Shown piece after piece: positions 54,058 to 63,495 of a stretch of DNA of 64,000 nt. The number at the start of each line of letters is the position of its first letter. Within the stretch, counting starts at the first letter, position 1. Position numbers and translations under genes: made by a program. Source of the DNA: an uncultured Flavobacteriales bacterium. Lineage in GTDB: Bacteria; Bacteroidota; Bacteroidia; Flavobacteriales_D; Parvicellaceae. Location of the stretch: assembly GCA_943787535.1 (NCBI GenBank), contig CALSMU010000007.1, positions 1 through 64,000 on the forward strand, given 5' to 3'. Below the pieces are notes generated by a model. That model worked only from the letters and a program-made list of their open reading frames with translations, did not search any database and had not been told where the DNA came from.

Positions 54058-55143
54058 ATGGCAATAATAGATGTATTAAAGTACGATGGTCCTAATGATG
54101 TCCTTGTTTGGAAATGGCGTTCAGAATCAAGTTCTTCTCGTGAGGAGGAGTTAAGAATGGGTTCTCAGTTAATTGTAAATCAGTCACAGGAGGCATGTTT
54201 TTTCAAAGGAGGAGAACTACTGGATGTTTTTGGTCCGGGAACACACACGTTATCGACTAAAAATCTTCCTTTCTTATCCAAATTAGTGGGATTGGTTTAT
54301 GGAGGGAATACTCCTTTTTCTGCTGAGGTATATTTTGTGAATAAAACAGTTTCCATGGATGCCAAGTTTGGTCTGATGCCGTTTAATATGGTGGAACCAA
54401 CTTTTAAAGTGCCTGTGCCTGTTTCTTGCAGAGGTTCGTTTGCTTTAATAGTGAAGGACTCTAAACGGTTCTTAACCAATATGATAGGTACGGTTAAAGA
54501 TTTTAATACCAAAACATTATCAGAATTATTTCGAGGAGTCATTTCGGAAAATGTAAAGAGCACAATTACAAAAATAAGCCGTGAACAGAACTTAAGCCCA
54601 CTTGAACTAGAGTCGATTGTCTATGAAGTAGGCACTGCAGTTAAATCTATAATTAATGAACATTTGCAGGAGTTTGGAATTGAGATTAAGCTTTTTAATA
54701 TTGAATCGATTCCAGTAATAGATGAAGATCAGCGGGTAAAAGATGTAGTTGCGCAGTTTCAGAAAATAATGGCGGCAGATGTTGACGAACGAATGCGTTT
54801 GAAACGTAGAGCTGAAAATTTAGAAGTATATAAGGTAGAGAGAAGTTTTGATACTACTGAAAAAGCAGCTGAGAATCTCGGAGGTGGAGAAGGTGGCGAT
54901 GGTGGAGGAACAGGTGGTATAATAGGTACAATGATCGGATTAGGAATGGTGAATCCGATAGCTCAACAAATGGGAGATATGATGGCGAAGAATACTCCTA
55001 ATGCGCATCAGGCGGGGTCCGTTTCTGCTAGTGAAGAAGCAATAAAGTTACTCAAGCAATTAGGGGAGCTTAAGGATGCTGGCGTTTTAACAGATGATGA
55101 GTTTGCTCAAAAGAAGAAAGAGCTTTTAGAAAAATTAAAATAA
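54058..55143 (+). CDS. SPFH-domain protein with C-terminal SHOCT motif, 361 aa
   Basis: Matches the YdjI/YdjL-like 'virion core protein' SPFH family. The SPFH core covers about 30-240 (the QEACFFKGGEL block, then SSVISENVKS-like region with FNIESIPVIDED). A Gly-rich low-complexity stretch (about 275-290) follows. The last 40 residues are a SHOCT domain (LLKQLGELKDAGVLTDDEF). SPFH proteins form membrane-bound rings or scaffolds. It heads a three-gene operon with a small membrane protein and a TerB-like/zinc-ribbon protein. Confidence 0.8.
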   Translation: MAIIDVLKYDGPNDVLVWKWRSESSSSREEELRMGSQLIVNQSQEACFFKGGELLDVFGPGTHTLSTKNLPFLSKLVGLVYGGNTPFSAEVYFVNKTVSMDAKFGLMPFNMVEPTFKVPVPVSCRGSFALIVKDSKRFLTNMIGTVKDFNTKTLSELFRGVISENVKSTITKISREQNLSPLELESIVYEVGTAVKSIINEHLQEFGIEIKLFNIESIPVIDEDQRVKDVVAQFQKIMAADVDERMRLKRRAENLEVYKVERSFDTTEKAAENLGGGEGGDGGGTGGIIGTMIGLGMVNPIAQQMGDMMAKNTPNAHQAGSVSASEEAIKLLKQLGELKDAGVLTDDEFAQKKKELLEKLK

Positions 55144-55155
55144 TAAGGCAATACA

Positions 55156-55494
55156 ATGAAAAATATTTTTCTCGTCGGTGGTATTTTGGCAATTTTGTTC
55201 AATTCTTTGATAGGATTAATCGTGACAAAATACCCGCCATTTAATTGGTTGTTAGCAGATGTCAGTATTTTTATTACTGCTGGGTTAATTTATGCTTTGT
55301 ATACCAAATATTTAGACAACGCCTTCAAGTCTGTATTTACGTTTTTATTTTTAATCTCTGGATTGGTGCGGTATTTACTTTGTTTGTTTGCAAAGTCGGA
55401 GATAGAGAATAATTGGTTAATTATAATTTTAGCTGGGTTATTTGTTTTAGAGGCACTTATATTTGTTTTCGGATTAGCTTTAAGAAATAAATAG
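55156..55494 (+). CDS. Hypothetical four-pass membrane protein, 112 aa
   Basis: No family recognised. Four hydrophobic helices cover most of the length (4-25, 35-52, 60-80, 88-108). It starts 12 bp after the SPFH gene, and its stop TAG shares no spacing with the next ATG (55494/55495). It is probably the membrane partner of the SPFH protein. Confidence 0.65.
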   Translation: MKNIFLVGGILAILFNSLIGLIVTKYPPFNWLLADVSIFITAGLIYALYTKYLDNAFKSVFTFLFLISGLVRYLLCLFAKSEIENNWLIIILAGLFVLEALIFVFGLALRNK

Positions 55495-56205
55495 ATGTAC
55501 AGCGAAGAAATAGAAAAGTTGATCAAATATGCCGTAATCGACGGAAAAGTTTCAAGTAAAGAGCGACGTATTCTTCTAAGAAAAGCTGCCGAATTGGGTA
55601 TAGCTAAAGATGAATTTGAAATGGTCTTAGATGCACGTATCTATGAAGTAAATAATCAAAATAAAAACATACAAAAAAGTTTTTCTGGATATAAAAAACA
55701 ACCTGTTAAGTCTAATAAATGTCCAAATTGCCAAGCAGTCATTGATTCTTATTCAACTACTTGTAGTTATTGCAACCATTCAATAGTTGGAAGAGCCTCC
55801 AATTCATCTATTCAGCATCTATTTCTTTTACTTACTAAGGCTGAATCTAAAAGAAGGCAAAGTTCAGGATCTTTCCTATCTTCTTTAGGTAATTTTTATG
55901 CTAAAGCTTTAACTCTTGGTCCAAACAAAATAGATCGAGAAAAAATGGAAATTATATCAAGTTTTCCAATTCCGACAACAAAAGCCGATATTCTCGAGTT
56001 TATTTCATTGGCCTATCCAAAAGCAAAGCAGGCAGGTAACTGCCTTACGCGTTATGCAGATAAAAACAAATTACACAATGAATTTGCACTGGTGTGGAAA
56101 AACAAGTGCAGGCAAATTATCATTAAAGCAAAGTTTTCGATGAAGGATGATCCCGAAACTTTAAATGAGGTATTATATTACGCTAAGAAACTGGGGATAG
56201 ATTAG
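55495..56205 (+). CDS. TerB-like N-terminus with zinc-ribbon, 236 aa
   Basis: Residues 1-50 (IDGKVSSKERRILLRKAAEL, then EFEMVLDARIY) match the start of the 649-aa protein at 44505. A double CxxC zinc ribbon follows (CPNCQAVIDSYSTTCSYC, about 75-92). The rest is unrecognised alpha-helical sequence. It begins directly at the previous gene's stop codon and overlaps the convergent oxidoreductase gene end by 23 bp. It likely works with the SPFH protein. Confidence 0.7.
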   Translation: MYSEEIEKLIKYAVIDGKVSSKERRILLRKAAELGIAKDEFEMVLDARIYEVNNQNKNIQKSFSGYKKQPVKSNKCPNCQAVIDSYSTTCSYCNHSIVGRASNSSIQHLFLLLTKAESKRRQSSGSFLSSLGNFYAKALTLGPNKIDREKMEIISSFPIPTTKADILEFISLAYPKAKQAGNCLTRYADKNKLHNEFALVWKNKCRQIIIKAKFSMKDDPETLNEVLYYAKKLGID

Positions 56206-57425
56206 TATGTACCTTTTCGATAACTCGGATTGCTGCTTCTTCTCCAGAAACGATAGCGGCGTTTAAAGAGCCATTCAATTGAGAATCTCCAGCTAAAAAG
56301 ATGTTATCTGCTAAACCTGTTTTCGGTGGTTTTACAGAGCATTGTAAGTCCTTCAAGTCTGGTAGCGCCTGTGGGATGTAATAGTGCTTAATAAATCTAC
56401 CAGAATCAATTCCGCAGTAATCTTTTAGCTCTTTCTTTACGCGTTCAATAATTTTAGATTTCTCCAAATCTTTATCATCGACAACTGTAACGGATAGCAA
56501 CTCTTTTTTTCCTCTATTATGCGTTTTCAGGCTGGTGTGATAAAAGATATTGTTTATTAACGCTTCTTTTTTGGGTATTAAACCAATCAATTTTTTTTGA
56601 ATGATTTTATCACCAGTTTCAAAATACAACACATGACAAGACTTCCAACCGGTAGCTCGGGGTTCTTGAGTTTGAAAGCAAATTGGTAGCGTCTATGGTA
56701 AAGCTGGTTTTCAATTTTGTTTTGTCATCGAGCGTTATTTCGTTGTTTGCTATGGATACTACCTTTGTGTTAAACTTAAACGTAGTGTTATTCAGATTTT
56801 TGAAAAGTTGCTTAGGAATGGCCTCAATGCCCGATTTAGGAAGAGAAGCATGCCCCTCACCGAACATTTTGTAAACAAATTCGAACATTCTACTGGATGT
56901 TTCCAAATGGGGTTCGAGAAAAATCCCAGAAAAAAAAGGTTGGAAGAAATCAGTAATTATTTCAGCTGAAAATCCTAGGTCAGTCAAATAGGAGAGTGTT
57001 GATTTTTCGTTCTCCGAAAATATTTGATTTAAGCTTTTTTTCTTCAATCGATTATTCAATTTTACTATTTTAAACTTATCCGATAAAGTTCCGATTCCAG
57101 ATAAAAGGGTAGGGAATAAAAGAGACTTGTTTTTTATTGGATCTCCTATTATTTTTTGCCTCTTGTTTTTAAAAATAGATGCTCCGGGTAAAAACAACTG
57201 TAAATCTAAAGATGCAAAATCAAGGTAATTTTGAGCAGCAGGATAAGCAGTAAGCAGTACTTGGAATCCATGGTCTAATTGATAGCCATCTACAATGTCA
57301 GTTTTTAACCTTCCTCCGGGCCGATCTGTAGCTTCTATAATAACCGGGTTAAATCCATTTTTTTCAAGAACAGTGGCTGCAATCAATCCGCTTATTCCTG
57401 CTCCTACAATATGTATTTTTTCCAT
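56183..57425 (-). pseudogene. FAD-dependent oxidoreductase (phytoene-desaturase-like), frameshifted
   Basis: Start is ATG 57423-57425 (MEKIHIVGAGISGLIAA), which begins at the dinucleotide-binding fold GxGxxG. It continues with the RPGGR motif and ends in frame at 56619. The C-terminal part lies in another frame (56632-56183), with the expected second FAD motif (NIFLAGDSQLNGSLNAAI). The break lies at about 56630-56640, where EVLSC should continue into HVLYFETG. Restoring the frame would give about 415 residues, the usual family length. Last gene of the photolyase operon. It may be a real mutation or a sequence error. Confidence 0.75.
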
Positions 57426-57478
57426 TTTTTCTTTTTCCAAATCGTTACAAAATAAATGTCTCTGCTTAGTTTCGAGCA

Positions 57479-57904
57479 CTAACCGTCATAGTATTCTAAA
57501 TTTAGCGCTTCGTTTTTAAAATTCATCATTTTCTTGATAAACTTTTTGTTGTCTGTATAATGTCGACTTTTTTTAAACTGAATGAACTCTCCGTTACAAT
57601 GAATGCTAAATGTTTCAGTACTGAATATCGTTAAACGATAATAGGGAATTGTCCAAGAATATCGGTCTAACCTGTTAGCAAAATGAATAATGATACCTTT
57701 TGGCCTTAATTCAATATTTGCATAATTGGTATCTGTCGATTGCATGTTTTTCGGCTTTAGAGACGCGCTAATTTCATTTATTACCAATCTGCCAGAGCCA
57801 ATACCCTTTAGTTTTATTTTTTCTAATAGAGAATAGGCTTTACCCAGCATTTCATTGCTTTTTTTTTCGTAATCTTTGTTTCTATAGCTTGTGTTGAATA
57901 GCAT
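57479..57904 (-). CDS. Hypothetical protein in photolyase operon, 141 aa
   Basis: No family named. Basic and soluble (KKIKLKGIGSGRL-like start, IELRPKGIIIHF). It starts 13 bp after the stop of the photolyase-related gene and precedes the FAD oxidoreductase gene, so it is in the operon. A role in light or DNA-damage response is suggested only by position. Confidence 0.6.
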   Translation of the reverse strand: MLFNTSYRNKDYEKKSNEMLGKAYSLLEKIKLKGIGSGRLVINEISASLKPKNMQSTDTNYANIELRPKGIIIHFANRLDRYSWTIPYYRLTIFSTETFSIHCNGEFIQFKKSRHYTDNKKFIKKMMNFKNEALNLEYYDG

Positions 57905-57916
57905 AATTTTTATTTT

Positions 57917-59410
57917 TTAGTTCTGAATATTTAATGACTCTAGGTAGTTTGACGCATTTTCAAGATGACTTTGCTGCTTTTCTTTTGGCATTTTATCATA
58001 CATTCTAACCAGCATTCCCAACCTAGGATTGGATAAAAAGAATGCACGATGTGTATCCATAAACCTCCAAAAAAGACCGTCCCAAGTCGCTTGCCATTCT
58101 CCTTTTTTATAGTTACTCATTTTCATAAGGTAGTTACTACCACTTATATAGGGCTTAGTAGCCATCAGTCCACCATCGGCAAATTGACTCATGCCATAAA
58201 TGTTTGTAACCATTACCCAGTCGTAGGAATCAATAAATAACTCCATAAACCATCGATAAACTTCATCTGGGTCAAATTCGCAAAGCATCATAAAATTACC
58301 TATTACCATCAAGCGTTCTATATGATTGCAATAACCAGTTTGTAGAATTTTTTTTATGGTTTTATCTATTGGCGGTATACCGGTTGTTCCGTCATAAAAG
58401 GAGCTCGGTATTTTTTTGTCAAAATTCCAGAAATTTGTTGTTCGCTCTTCGCTGCCTCTGCATTCATACATGCCCCTTATAAATTCTCTCCAGCCAATTA
58501 TTTGCCGCACAAAACCCTCTGTCGAATTAATTGGTATATCGTTGTCCTTTGCATATTTTAAGCAGGAATCAATAACTTCATTAGGGGTGATTAGACCAAC
58601 GTTGAGCATTGGAGTTAATACGCTGTGGTTGAGAATGGAATTTTCGGCAATAATTGCGTCTTCGTAAACCCCGAATTCAGAAAAGCGTTGTTCAAAAAAC
58701 TGATTGAGCCAATCTTTTGAAGATTTAAAACTGCTTGGATAAAGCGGATATTCAGTAAGGCTACCTAAGTGATTGTTAAAGTGCTTTTCTACATATGTTT
58801 TTGCTTCTTCATAATATGGGTCGATATCAGGAAATATTATAGCTGGCGGTTGCTTTTTGGCTGGATATTTTTTTCTATTTTCCGTGTCGAATGTCCATTT
58901 TCCTCCGGTTGGTTTTCCATCCGATTCAATTAATATGTTGCGTTTTTTCCGTTGTTCTTTGTAAAAATTGGTTTGATGGTATTTCTTTTTATCGCTTTTA
59001 AAAAATTCAGTCAGTTCTAATTTTGAATTCAAAAACAACTTGGATTCATAGATTTCTGTTGAAATGTCATTTTTTAAACAAGCAGCAGTTATTCTTTTAT
59101 TGAGCCAATTATCTGCAGGTTCTATATAGTTGATATGCTCAACACCTCGCCGCTTCAGCTCGGGAATAAGTAATCTAATATCGCAGATACTTTCGGTTGC
59201 TTCAATGTAAACTACCTCAATGTTTTTTTCTTTACTAAGAAAAGCGGCATACCTTTTCATGGATGTCCGATGAAAAGCTATTTTCTGCTTGTGAAAAGGG
59301 TAATGCTTGAAAAACAGGTATTCTTCCACTAAATATATCGGTCCTTCACCATTGAAAAGAGGAGATTCTTCAAAAAGTTGATGCGGGAATATTAGATTTA
59401 TTTGCTTCAT
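57917..59410 (-). CDS. Cryptochrome/photolyase-related protein (PhrB-like class), Fe-S cysteines partly missing
   Basis: A 497-aa member of the prokaryotic (6-4) photolyase-related class. The N-terminal antenna domain starts [12 protein letters not shown]. The FAD/DNA-binding half contains [16 protein letters not shown] and [20 protein letters not shown]. In Fe-S-containing members a CxxC and a further Cys follow this point (YCKGC...C). Here the same place reads [12 protein letters not shown], so three of the four usual ligands are absent; the one in CNHIERL is kept. It may use no Fe-S cluster. Its ATG overlaps the stop of DUF2256 (ATGA). Confidence 0.8.
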   Translation of the reverse strand: MKQINLIFPHQLFEESPLFNGEGPIYLVEEYLFFKHYPFHKQKIAFHRTSMKRYAAFLSKEKNIEVVYIEATESICDIRLLIPELKRRGVEHINYIEPADNWLNKRITAACLKNDISTEIYESKLFLNSKLELTEFFKSDKKKYHQTNFYKEQRKKRNILIESDGKPTGGKWTFDTENRKKYPAKKQPPAIIFPDIDPYYEEAKTYVEKHFNNHLGSLTEYPLYPSSFKSSKDWLNQFFEQRFSEFGVYEDAIIAENSILNHSVLTPMLNVGLITPNEVIDSCLKYAKDNDIPINSTEGFVRQIIGWREFIRGMYECRGSEERTTNFWNFDKKIPSSFYDGTTGIPPIDKTIKKILQTGYCNHIERLMVIGNFMMLCEFDPDEVYRWFMELFIDSYDWVMVTNIYGMSQFADGGLMATKPYISGSNYLMKMSNYKKGEWQATWDGLFWRFMDTHRAFFLSNPRLGMLVRMYDKMPKEKQQSHLENASNYLESLNIQN

Positions 59411-59541
59411 TTTGTTTTATTTCTTCTACAACGTTCACTGCAATATTTTACTTCATTCCAGTTTTTTTTCCATTTTCTTCGCCATGTAAATGGCAGCTTA
59501 CAAACGACACATATTTTTTCTGGTAGATATTCTTTTTTCAC
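59407..59541 (-). CDS. DUF2256 small zinc-finger-like protein, 44 aa
   Basis: Starts at GTG 59539-59541. The sequence [20 protein letters not shown], then [11 protein letters not shown], has the two CxxC-type pairs (CVVC, CSERC) of DUF2256. Members typically lie next to photolyase genes in bacteria. It is too short for many callers. The TGA stop overlaps the next gene's ATG by 4 bp. Confidence 0.85.
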   Translation of the reverse strand: MKKEYLPEKICVVCKLPFTWRRKWKKNWNEVKYCSERCRRNKTK

Positions 59542-59555
59542 GCTAAAATATTAGT

Positions 59556-61043
59556 TCATTGTTTTTCCTTCTTTTCTAGGCTCTTCTGATTTCGTTTTAC
59601 ATGTGTATTCAGTATGCGCCATTTTTCTTTTTGTACAGCAGGGTGTTTTTTATGTGTCCAAATTTTATCTCTAGCTTTTCGCGCACTTTCCTGCAGGTCT
59701 ACAATCGGTAATGGATAATCTTTACCTAGAGTAACTTCACAAAACATTTGCTCCATCGAAGTCATTTTCCATGGTTCATGAATATTTAATTCCGGTACAT
59801 TGCGGAGTTCAGGAATCCATTTCTTTATGAAAGATCCGTCAGGATCGTGCTCAATTGAGTTTTTTACAGGATTATACAGGCGCACGGTATTGATTCCAGT
59901 TGTTCCAGCTTGCATCTGAAATTGAGGGTAATGTATTCCGGGCTCATAGTCTAAAAATTGTTTTGCTAAAAAATACACTCCATCTCTCCAATCTTGATCC
60001 AGATTAAATGCTAAAAAAGAGACCACCATAGCTCTCATTCTAAAATTTATCCAACCTGTAGATTTCACCGCACGCATACAGGCATCAACCAAAGGATAAC
60101 CGGTTGTGCCCGTTTTCCAAGCATTTATGAAGCTTTCGTTTTTCTGATGATCTAAAAGTTCATATCCTCTATTTAGGCAAATAGTTTCATAGCTGCACTC
60201 CACCTCAAATTTTTGAATGAAATGGCAATGCCAATGCAAACGAGTGAGCATTGCCCTAAAAGCTCCTTTGTTTTCTGCTCTATTTGGGTGTTTAACTACA
60301 AATTGATAGACTTGTTTAATGCTTAAATTTCCCCAAGCCAAATAAGGCGATAGTCTACTGCAAGAAGTTCGACTTTCTGTTGGTTTAGAAATGTGTTTAT
60401 GGTAATTGAACCCTCTTTTACTTACAAAGGAATGAAGATATCTCCAAGCACTGTTTTCTCCGGCTGGTTGGAATTCTTCGGGATATATCTCGTATTGTTC
60501 TTTTAGTTTTTTTGGCAGTATAAACGGGTGTTCAATCGTTTCGTTATTCGCTATAGAATATTGGTTGTTATGTATGGGAGAAAGAATTTTATCATGCCAG
60601 TTTTTATTCCAGTTATCTCTGTTTTTAATGCCTCTTATGATTCCGTCTCTTTGCGATTCACTCCAAGTTATTTGATGCCTTTGGCAGAGTAGCTTGATTT
60701 CTTTGTCACGTTTCCAAGTAATCTCGGTTCCGCTCTCTTGGTAGCTGAAAAGAGTTTTTATTTCAAACAGTGAAGACAAGTATTCAAATATATCCACTGC
60801 TTCTCCATAAAAGATTTCCACGGATCTATTGTAGTGCTTTAGTTTTTTGTTTATTGCTAAAATAGAGTAGTATATAAACTGTAAGTGACGTAAACTGGTA
60901 TCCGCATAATTTATGATGGAAGGTTCGAATAAATAGATAATACGGTATGGAATACCCTCCTTTTCCACATTTGCCAATGGCTCGTGATCCTGAGAACGAA
61001 GATCCCGCTTTAACCAAACAATATTTACTGGTTGTTTTTTCAA
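59556..61043 (-). CDS. Deoxyribodipyrimidine photolyase / cryptochrome, 495 aa
   Basis: A full photolyase-family enzyme, which repairs UV lesions with light or acts as a photoreceptor. The antenna domain starts [17 protein letters not shown]. The FAD domain shows [42 protein letters not shown] and [20 protein letters not shown], the pattern of the cryptochrome-like photolyase group. The start is TTG 61041-61043, overlapping the previous gene's TGA (TTGA), consistent with translational coupling. Whether it repairs CPD or (6-4) lesions, or only senses light, cannot be told from sequence alone. Confidence 0.9.
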   Translation of the reverse strand: MKKQPVNIVWLKRDLRSQDHEPLANVEKEGIPYRIIYLFEPSIINYADTSLRHLQFIYYSILAINKKLKHYNRSVEIFYGEAVDIFEYLSSLFEIKTLFSYQESGTEITWKRDKEIKLLCQRHQITWSESQRDGIIRGIKNRDNWNKNWHDKILSPIHNNQYSIANNETIEHPFILPKKLKEQYEIYPEEFQPAGENSAWRYLHSFVSKRGFNYHKHISKPTESRTSCSRLSPYLAWGNLSIKQVYQFVVKHPNRAENKGAFRAMLTRLHWHCHFIQKFEVECSYETICLNRGYELLDHQKNESFINAWKTGTTGYPLVDACMRAVKSTGWINFRMRAMVVSFLAFNLDQDWRDGVYFLAKQFLDYEPGIHYPQFQMQAGTTGINTVRLYNPVKNSIEHDPDGSFIKKWIPELRNVPELNIHEPWKMTSMEQMFCEVTLGKDYPLPIVDLQESARKARDKIWTHKKHPAVQKEKWRILNTHVKRNQKSLEKKEKQ

Positions 61044-62158
61044 TAGTCTAATTGCTTTTTACATTTTTTCCAAAAAGAGAAAAAAGAGGAGTGATAGCCA
61101 TTCACATCAAACATCCAGTCTCTATTAACTTCAGCTCCTTTGTAATGACTATTCAAGGGATGTTCTTTAAAGTGCATATCTTTCAGGAGGTATTTATCCA
61201 CGAGGTCGTCAAATTCTCCCACATAGAGCTGAATTTGATCAATGTTTTCTTTGGAGAACTTTGTGATAAAGTCAAGCGTTTTTTTACTGATCGGATGATT
61301 AGAAAAATGCGAGGGCTCAAGTAATAATATTCTGTTTGCTACAATATCCTTGTCCCATTTTGGATCGAGATTATAAAAGTTATAGATGTATGTTGGTAGT
61401 GATGTTTTTATTTCTATTTCTTTTTGCTCTGGTAATGGTGTTTCCAGCTTTACCGAAGAGGTTTTTTTCAAAACTTCTGGAATTTCCAATGAGCTGAAGG
61501 CTTCGTAAGGAATATCCAAAAAAGTGTTTTTTTGATTGGTAAAACAGTATCTATTAATGTTGTCTTGGTTGGCTACATATTTTTTGTTTGCATTCGCTCC
61601 GGCTACCCATTGCCAGCTGAGCGTATTACTTGCCCAATCTGCATCTAGTAAGTGGTAATACATCCACTCAGCGGGTTTCTTCCAATGATTGTGACCGATA
61701 TTACAGGCAATGGATGCGATGTACATTCGCACATGGTTGTGCAAGTATCCGGTTTCATAAAATTTACTGATTGCTTTGTCTATTGCTATGATTCCTGTTT
61801 TCGCTTCTACAATAGCATCAGAAATGCTGTGGTTTGCTATGGGAGTTTGTGCATGTTTCAGGTCCTCATTAATTGCTGTTTTTTTTGAAATAGCAATTTG
61901 TTGCCAATAATCTCTCCAAGCCAATTCTTGAATAAATTTTTCAATCTTCGATGGATTGTATCCTCTATTTAAAACTTCAGAAAGAATAAATTTTGTAGAT
62001 ATTATGCCTCGCGAAATGTAGGGAGATAAATAGGTAACCGATCCGTTTAGATAGTTCCGTGTTGATCCATATTTAACCGGGTCTATCTTTCTTATTCGCT
62101 GCAGAACCTCTTGATAGTTTGTTGGAAATATTGAATATTCTTCTTGAAATAAACCCAT
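61040..62158 (-). CDS. FAD-binding photolyase-like protein lacking the antenna domain, 372 aa
   Basis: Contains only the photolyase FAD-binding half. Recognisable blocks are [48 protein letters not shown] and [16 protein letters not shown]. The N-terminal antenna domain is absent and the chain starts [12 protein letters not shown], so it cannot hold a folate or deazaflavin antenna in the usual place. It lies in the photolyase operon between TIGR03643 (stop and ATG adjacent, 62158/62159) and the full photolyase (4-bp overlap). Confidence 0.85.
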   Translation of the reverse strand: MGLFQEEYSIFPTNYQEVLQRIRKIDPVKYGSTRNYLNGSVTYLSPYISRGIISTKFILSEVLNRGYNPSKIEKFIQELAWRDYWQQIAISKKTAINEDLKHAQTPIANHSISDAIVEAKTGIIAIDKAISKFYETGYLHNHVRMYIASIACNIGHNHWKKPAEWMYYHLLDADWASNTLSWQWVAGANANKKYVANQDNINRYCFTNQKNTFLDIPYEAFSSLEIPEVLKKTSSVKLETPLPEQKEIEIKTSLPTYIYNFYNLDPKWDKDIVANRILLLEPSHFSNHPISKKTLDFITKFSKENIDQIQLYVGEFDDLVDKYLLKDMHFKEHPLNSHYKGAEVNRDWMFDVNGYHSSFFSFWKKCKKQLDY

Positions 62159-62446
62159 CTATCTTTTACTTATTTTATTTCCAGTGATTGCTCTCTGTCG
62201 CGAACACTTAAAGCGCGTAACTTCTGAGCTTCTCTTGTAAAGGTGTTTTTGACTAACGCCGCTATTCACGCGCTTTCGCCAACGTTTAAAACTTGAATTT
62301 TTTAGATTGCTTCGCATTATCTTGATAACCTCTTTCTCAGGTAAGTCAAATTGAAAGGATATCGCTTCGAATGGCGTTCGGTCTTCCCAAGCCATCTCGA
62401 TAATTCGATCCAATTCTTGTTCTGTAAAACGTGTTTTATTTTTCAT
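62159..62446 (-). CDS. TIGR03643 family protein, 95 aa
   Basis: Starts at ATG 62444-62446 (MKNKTRFTEQELDRI); a TTG ten codons upstream (62476) is less likely. The blocks RFTEQELDRIIEMAWEDRTP and SSFKRWRKRV are typical of the TIGR03643 family, which is found next to photolyase genes. The C-terminus is basic (about 30 residues, KRSSEVTRFKCSRQR), longer than usual. First gene of the photolyase operon. Confidence 0.85.
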   Translation of the reverse strand: MKNKTRFTEQELDRIIEMAWEDRTPFEAISFQFDLPEKEVIKIMRSNLKNSSFKRWRKRVNSGVSQKHLYKRSSEVTRFKCSRQRAITGNKISKR

Positions 62447-62513
62447 CCACTTTTGTTTGGCTGTATTGACTTTCAATTGTTTTGCGATTTTAATCTATTC
62501 AATTGAATTACTG

Positions 62514-62560
62514 TAAAGTTACAACTTTGTTTAATGTTTTTGACAAATTTATTAAACAAA
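62514..62560 (-). promoter_or_regulatory. Photolyase operon promoter with overlapping dyad operator
   Basis: A perfect 10-bp inverted repeat, TTTGTTTAAT (62526-62535) and ATTAAACAAA (62551-62560), spans 35 bp. On the minus strand a -33-like TTTG (62544-62547) lies inside its centre and a -7-like TAACTTTA (62514-62521) lies 22 bp downstream, the spacing seen in Bacteroidota promoters. A repressor bound here would block the promoter. This would suit a light-responsive MerR/CarH-type regulator, but no such gene is in the window. Confidence 0.6.
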
Positions 62561-62590
62561 AAAAGAGCTTTCATTTACGAAAGCTCTTTT
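62561..62590. terminator. Bidirectional terminator
   Basis: AAAAGAGCTTTC and GAAAGCTCTTTT form a perfect 12-bp stem with a 6-base loop and T-runs on both sides. It ends the DUF481-like gene transcript (stop at 62612) just before the photolyase operator. Confidence 0.85.
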
Positions 62591-62611
62591 TTTTGCAAAA
62601 TCTCAGGAAAA

Positions 62612-63391
62612 TTAAAAGGTAAACAAAAGCCCTAGGTTGGTGTTGAAGTCTTTTGCCTGAAGCGATGAGGGAGGTTCACTATCATAACGGATTTCAAAAT
62701 CGCAACTCAGTGTCATCCACTTATTAATAGAAAAAAGTAAGTTTATTTCATTAAATAAGCGATAGTCTGTTAGCTCTTTTAAGTGCTGTTGAAAGTATGT
62801 AGTATTTATAAATGTGAAGTTTTCACCCATATTAATGGATAATACAAGTGAAAGCATACTCCTAGTATAGTTAGTGTAGTTTTTTTCACCTACCTGAAGG
62901 GTTTCCGTATTGAGTTGTTCCTCTTCTTGCATAGCTCCTAGGGTGAAATCAGCATTAAATTTATTTGTACTATCCGTCCCTATTTCTAATAATCTATGAC
63001 GAATTCCAAGCCCTAATAGCTGTCTTCGATTAAGAAGTAATACTTTGTTGTATTGCAATTGATAAAGGCTTACTAGCCTATTTTTGTCGTTGAAATGGTA
63101 ATTGTATCGCAGTTGTCCAAATAGGTTGTTCGAGACATCTACTCCGTCTTCTTGTATGTACTCTCCGCCTGAGAGTAATTTTAAATTATTTTTTTTCCAT
63201 TTGTACCGAAAATTCAAAGAATATTCTACCAATATAACGTTGGCATTTCCAGAAATAGCGCTGCCCATTAATTCGGAAGAAGCCGCAAAACCGTCTTCGT
63301 TGTCGCTAAATAGTTTCTCTGTATTGACAATGGACTGACTAAATCCTGCGTGCATACTTAAACAAAAGATGGTAACAAATACTATTTTCAT
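62612..63391 (-). CDS. DUF481-like outer-membrane beta-barrel protein, copy 2
   Basis: A 260-aa secreted paralogue of the protein at 2682. It has a signal peptide (VFVTIFCLSMHAGFSQ, cleavage after SQ), the shared blocks SIVNTEKLF, SSELMGS, LLSGGEY and DSEPPS, and an aromatic C-terminus (GLLFTF). It is on the opposite strand about 60 kb away, facing the other copy. Transcribed alone and closed by the terminator at 62561. Divergent from the channel gene at 63496. Confidence 0.8.
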   Translation of the reverse strand: MKIVFVTIFCLSMHAGFSQSIVNTEKLFSDNEDGFAASSELMGSAISGNANVILVEYSLNFRYKWKKNNLKLLSGGEYIQEDGVDVSNNLFGQLRYNYHFNDKNRLVSLYQLQYNKVLLLNRRQLLGLGIRHRLLEIGTDSTNKFNADFTLGAMQEEEQLNTETLQVGEKNYTNYTRSMLSLVLSINMGENFTFINTTYFQQHLKELTDYRLFNEINLLFSINKWMTLSCDFEIRYDSEPPSSLQAKDFNTNLGLLFTF

Positions 63392-63495
63392 CGGATTATT
63401 TAATTTTAAATTTAATTATTATAAATTTAAATATATTAGAGATTTTTGAGAAGATAATTGATCTTTTTTTTATATTGAATACAAAATAAATTTTT

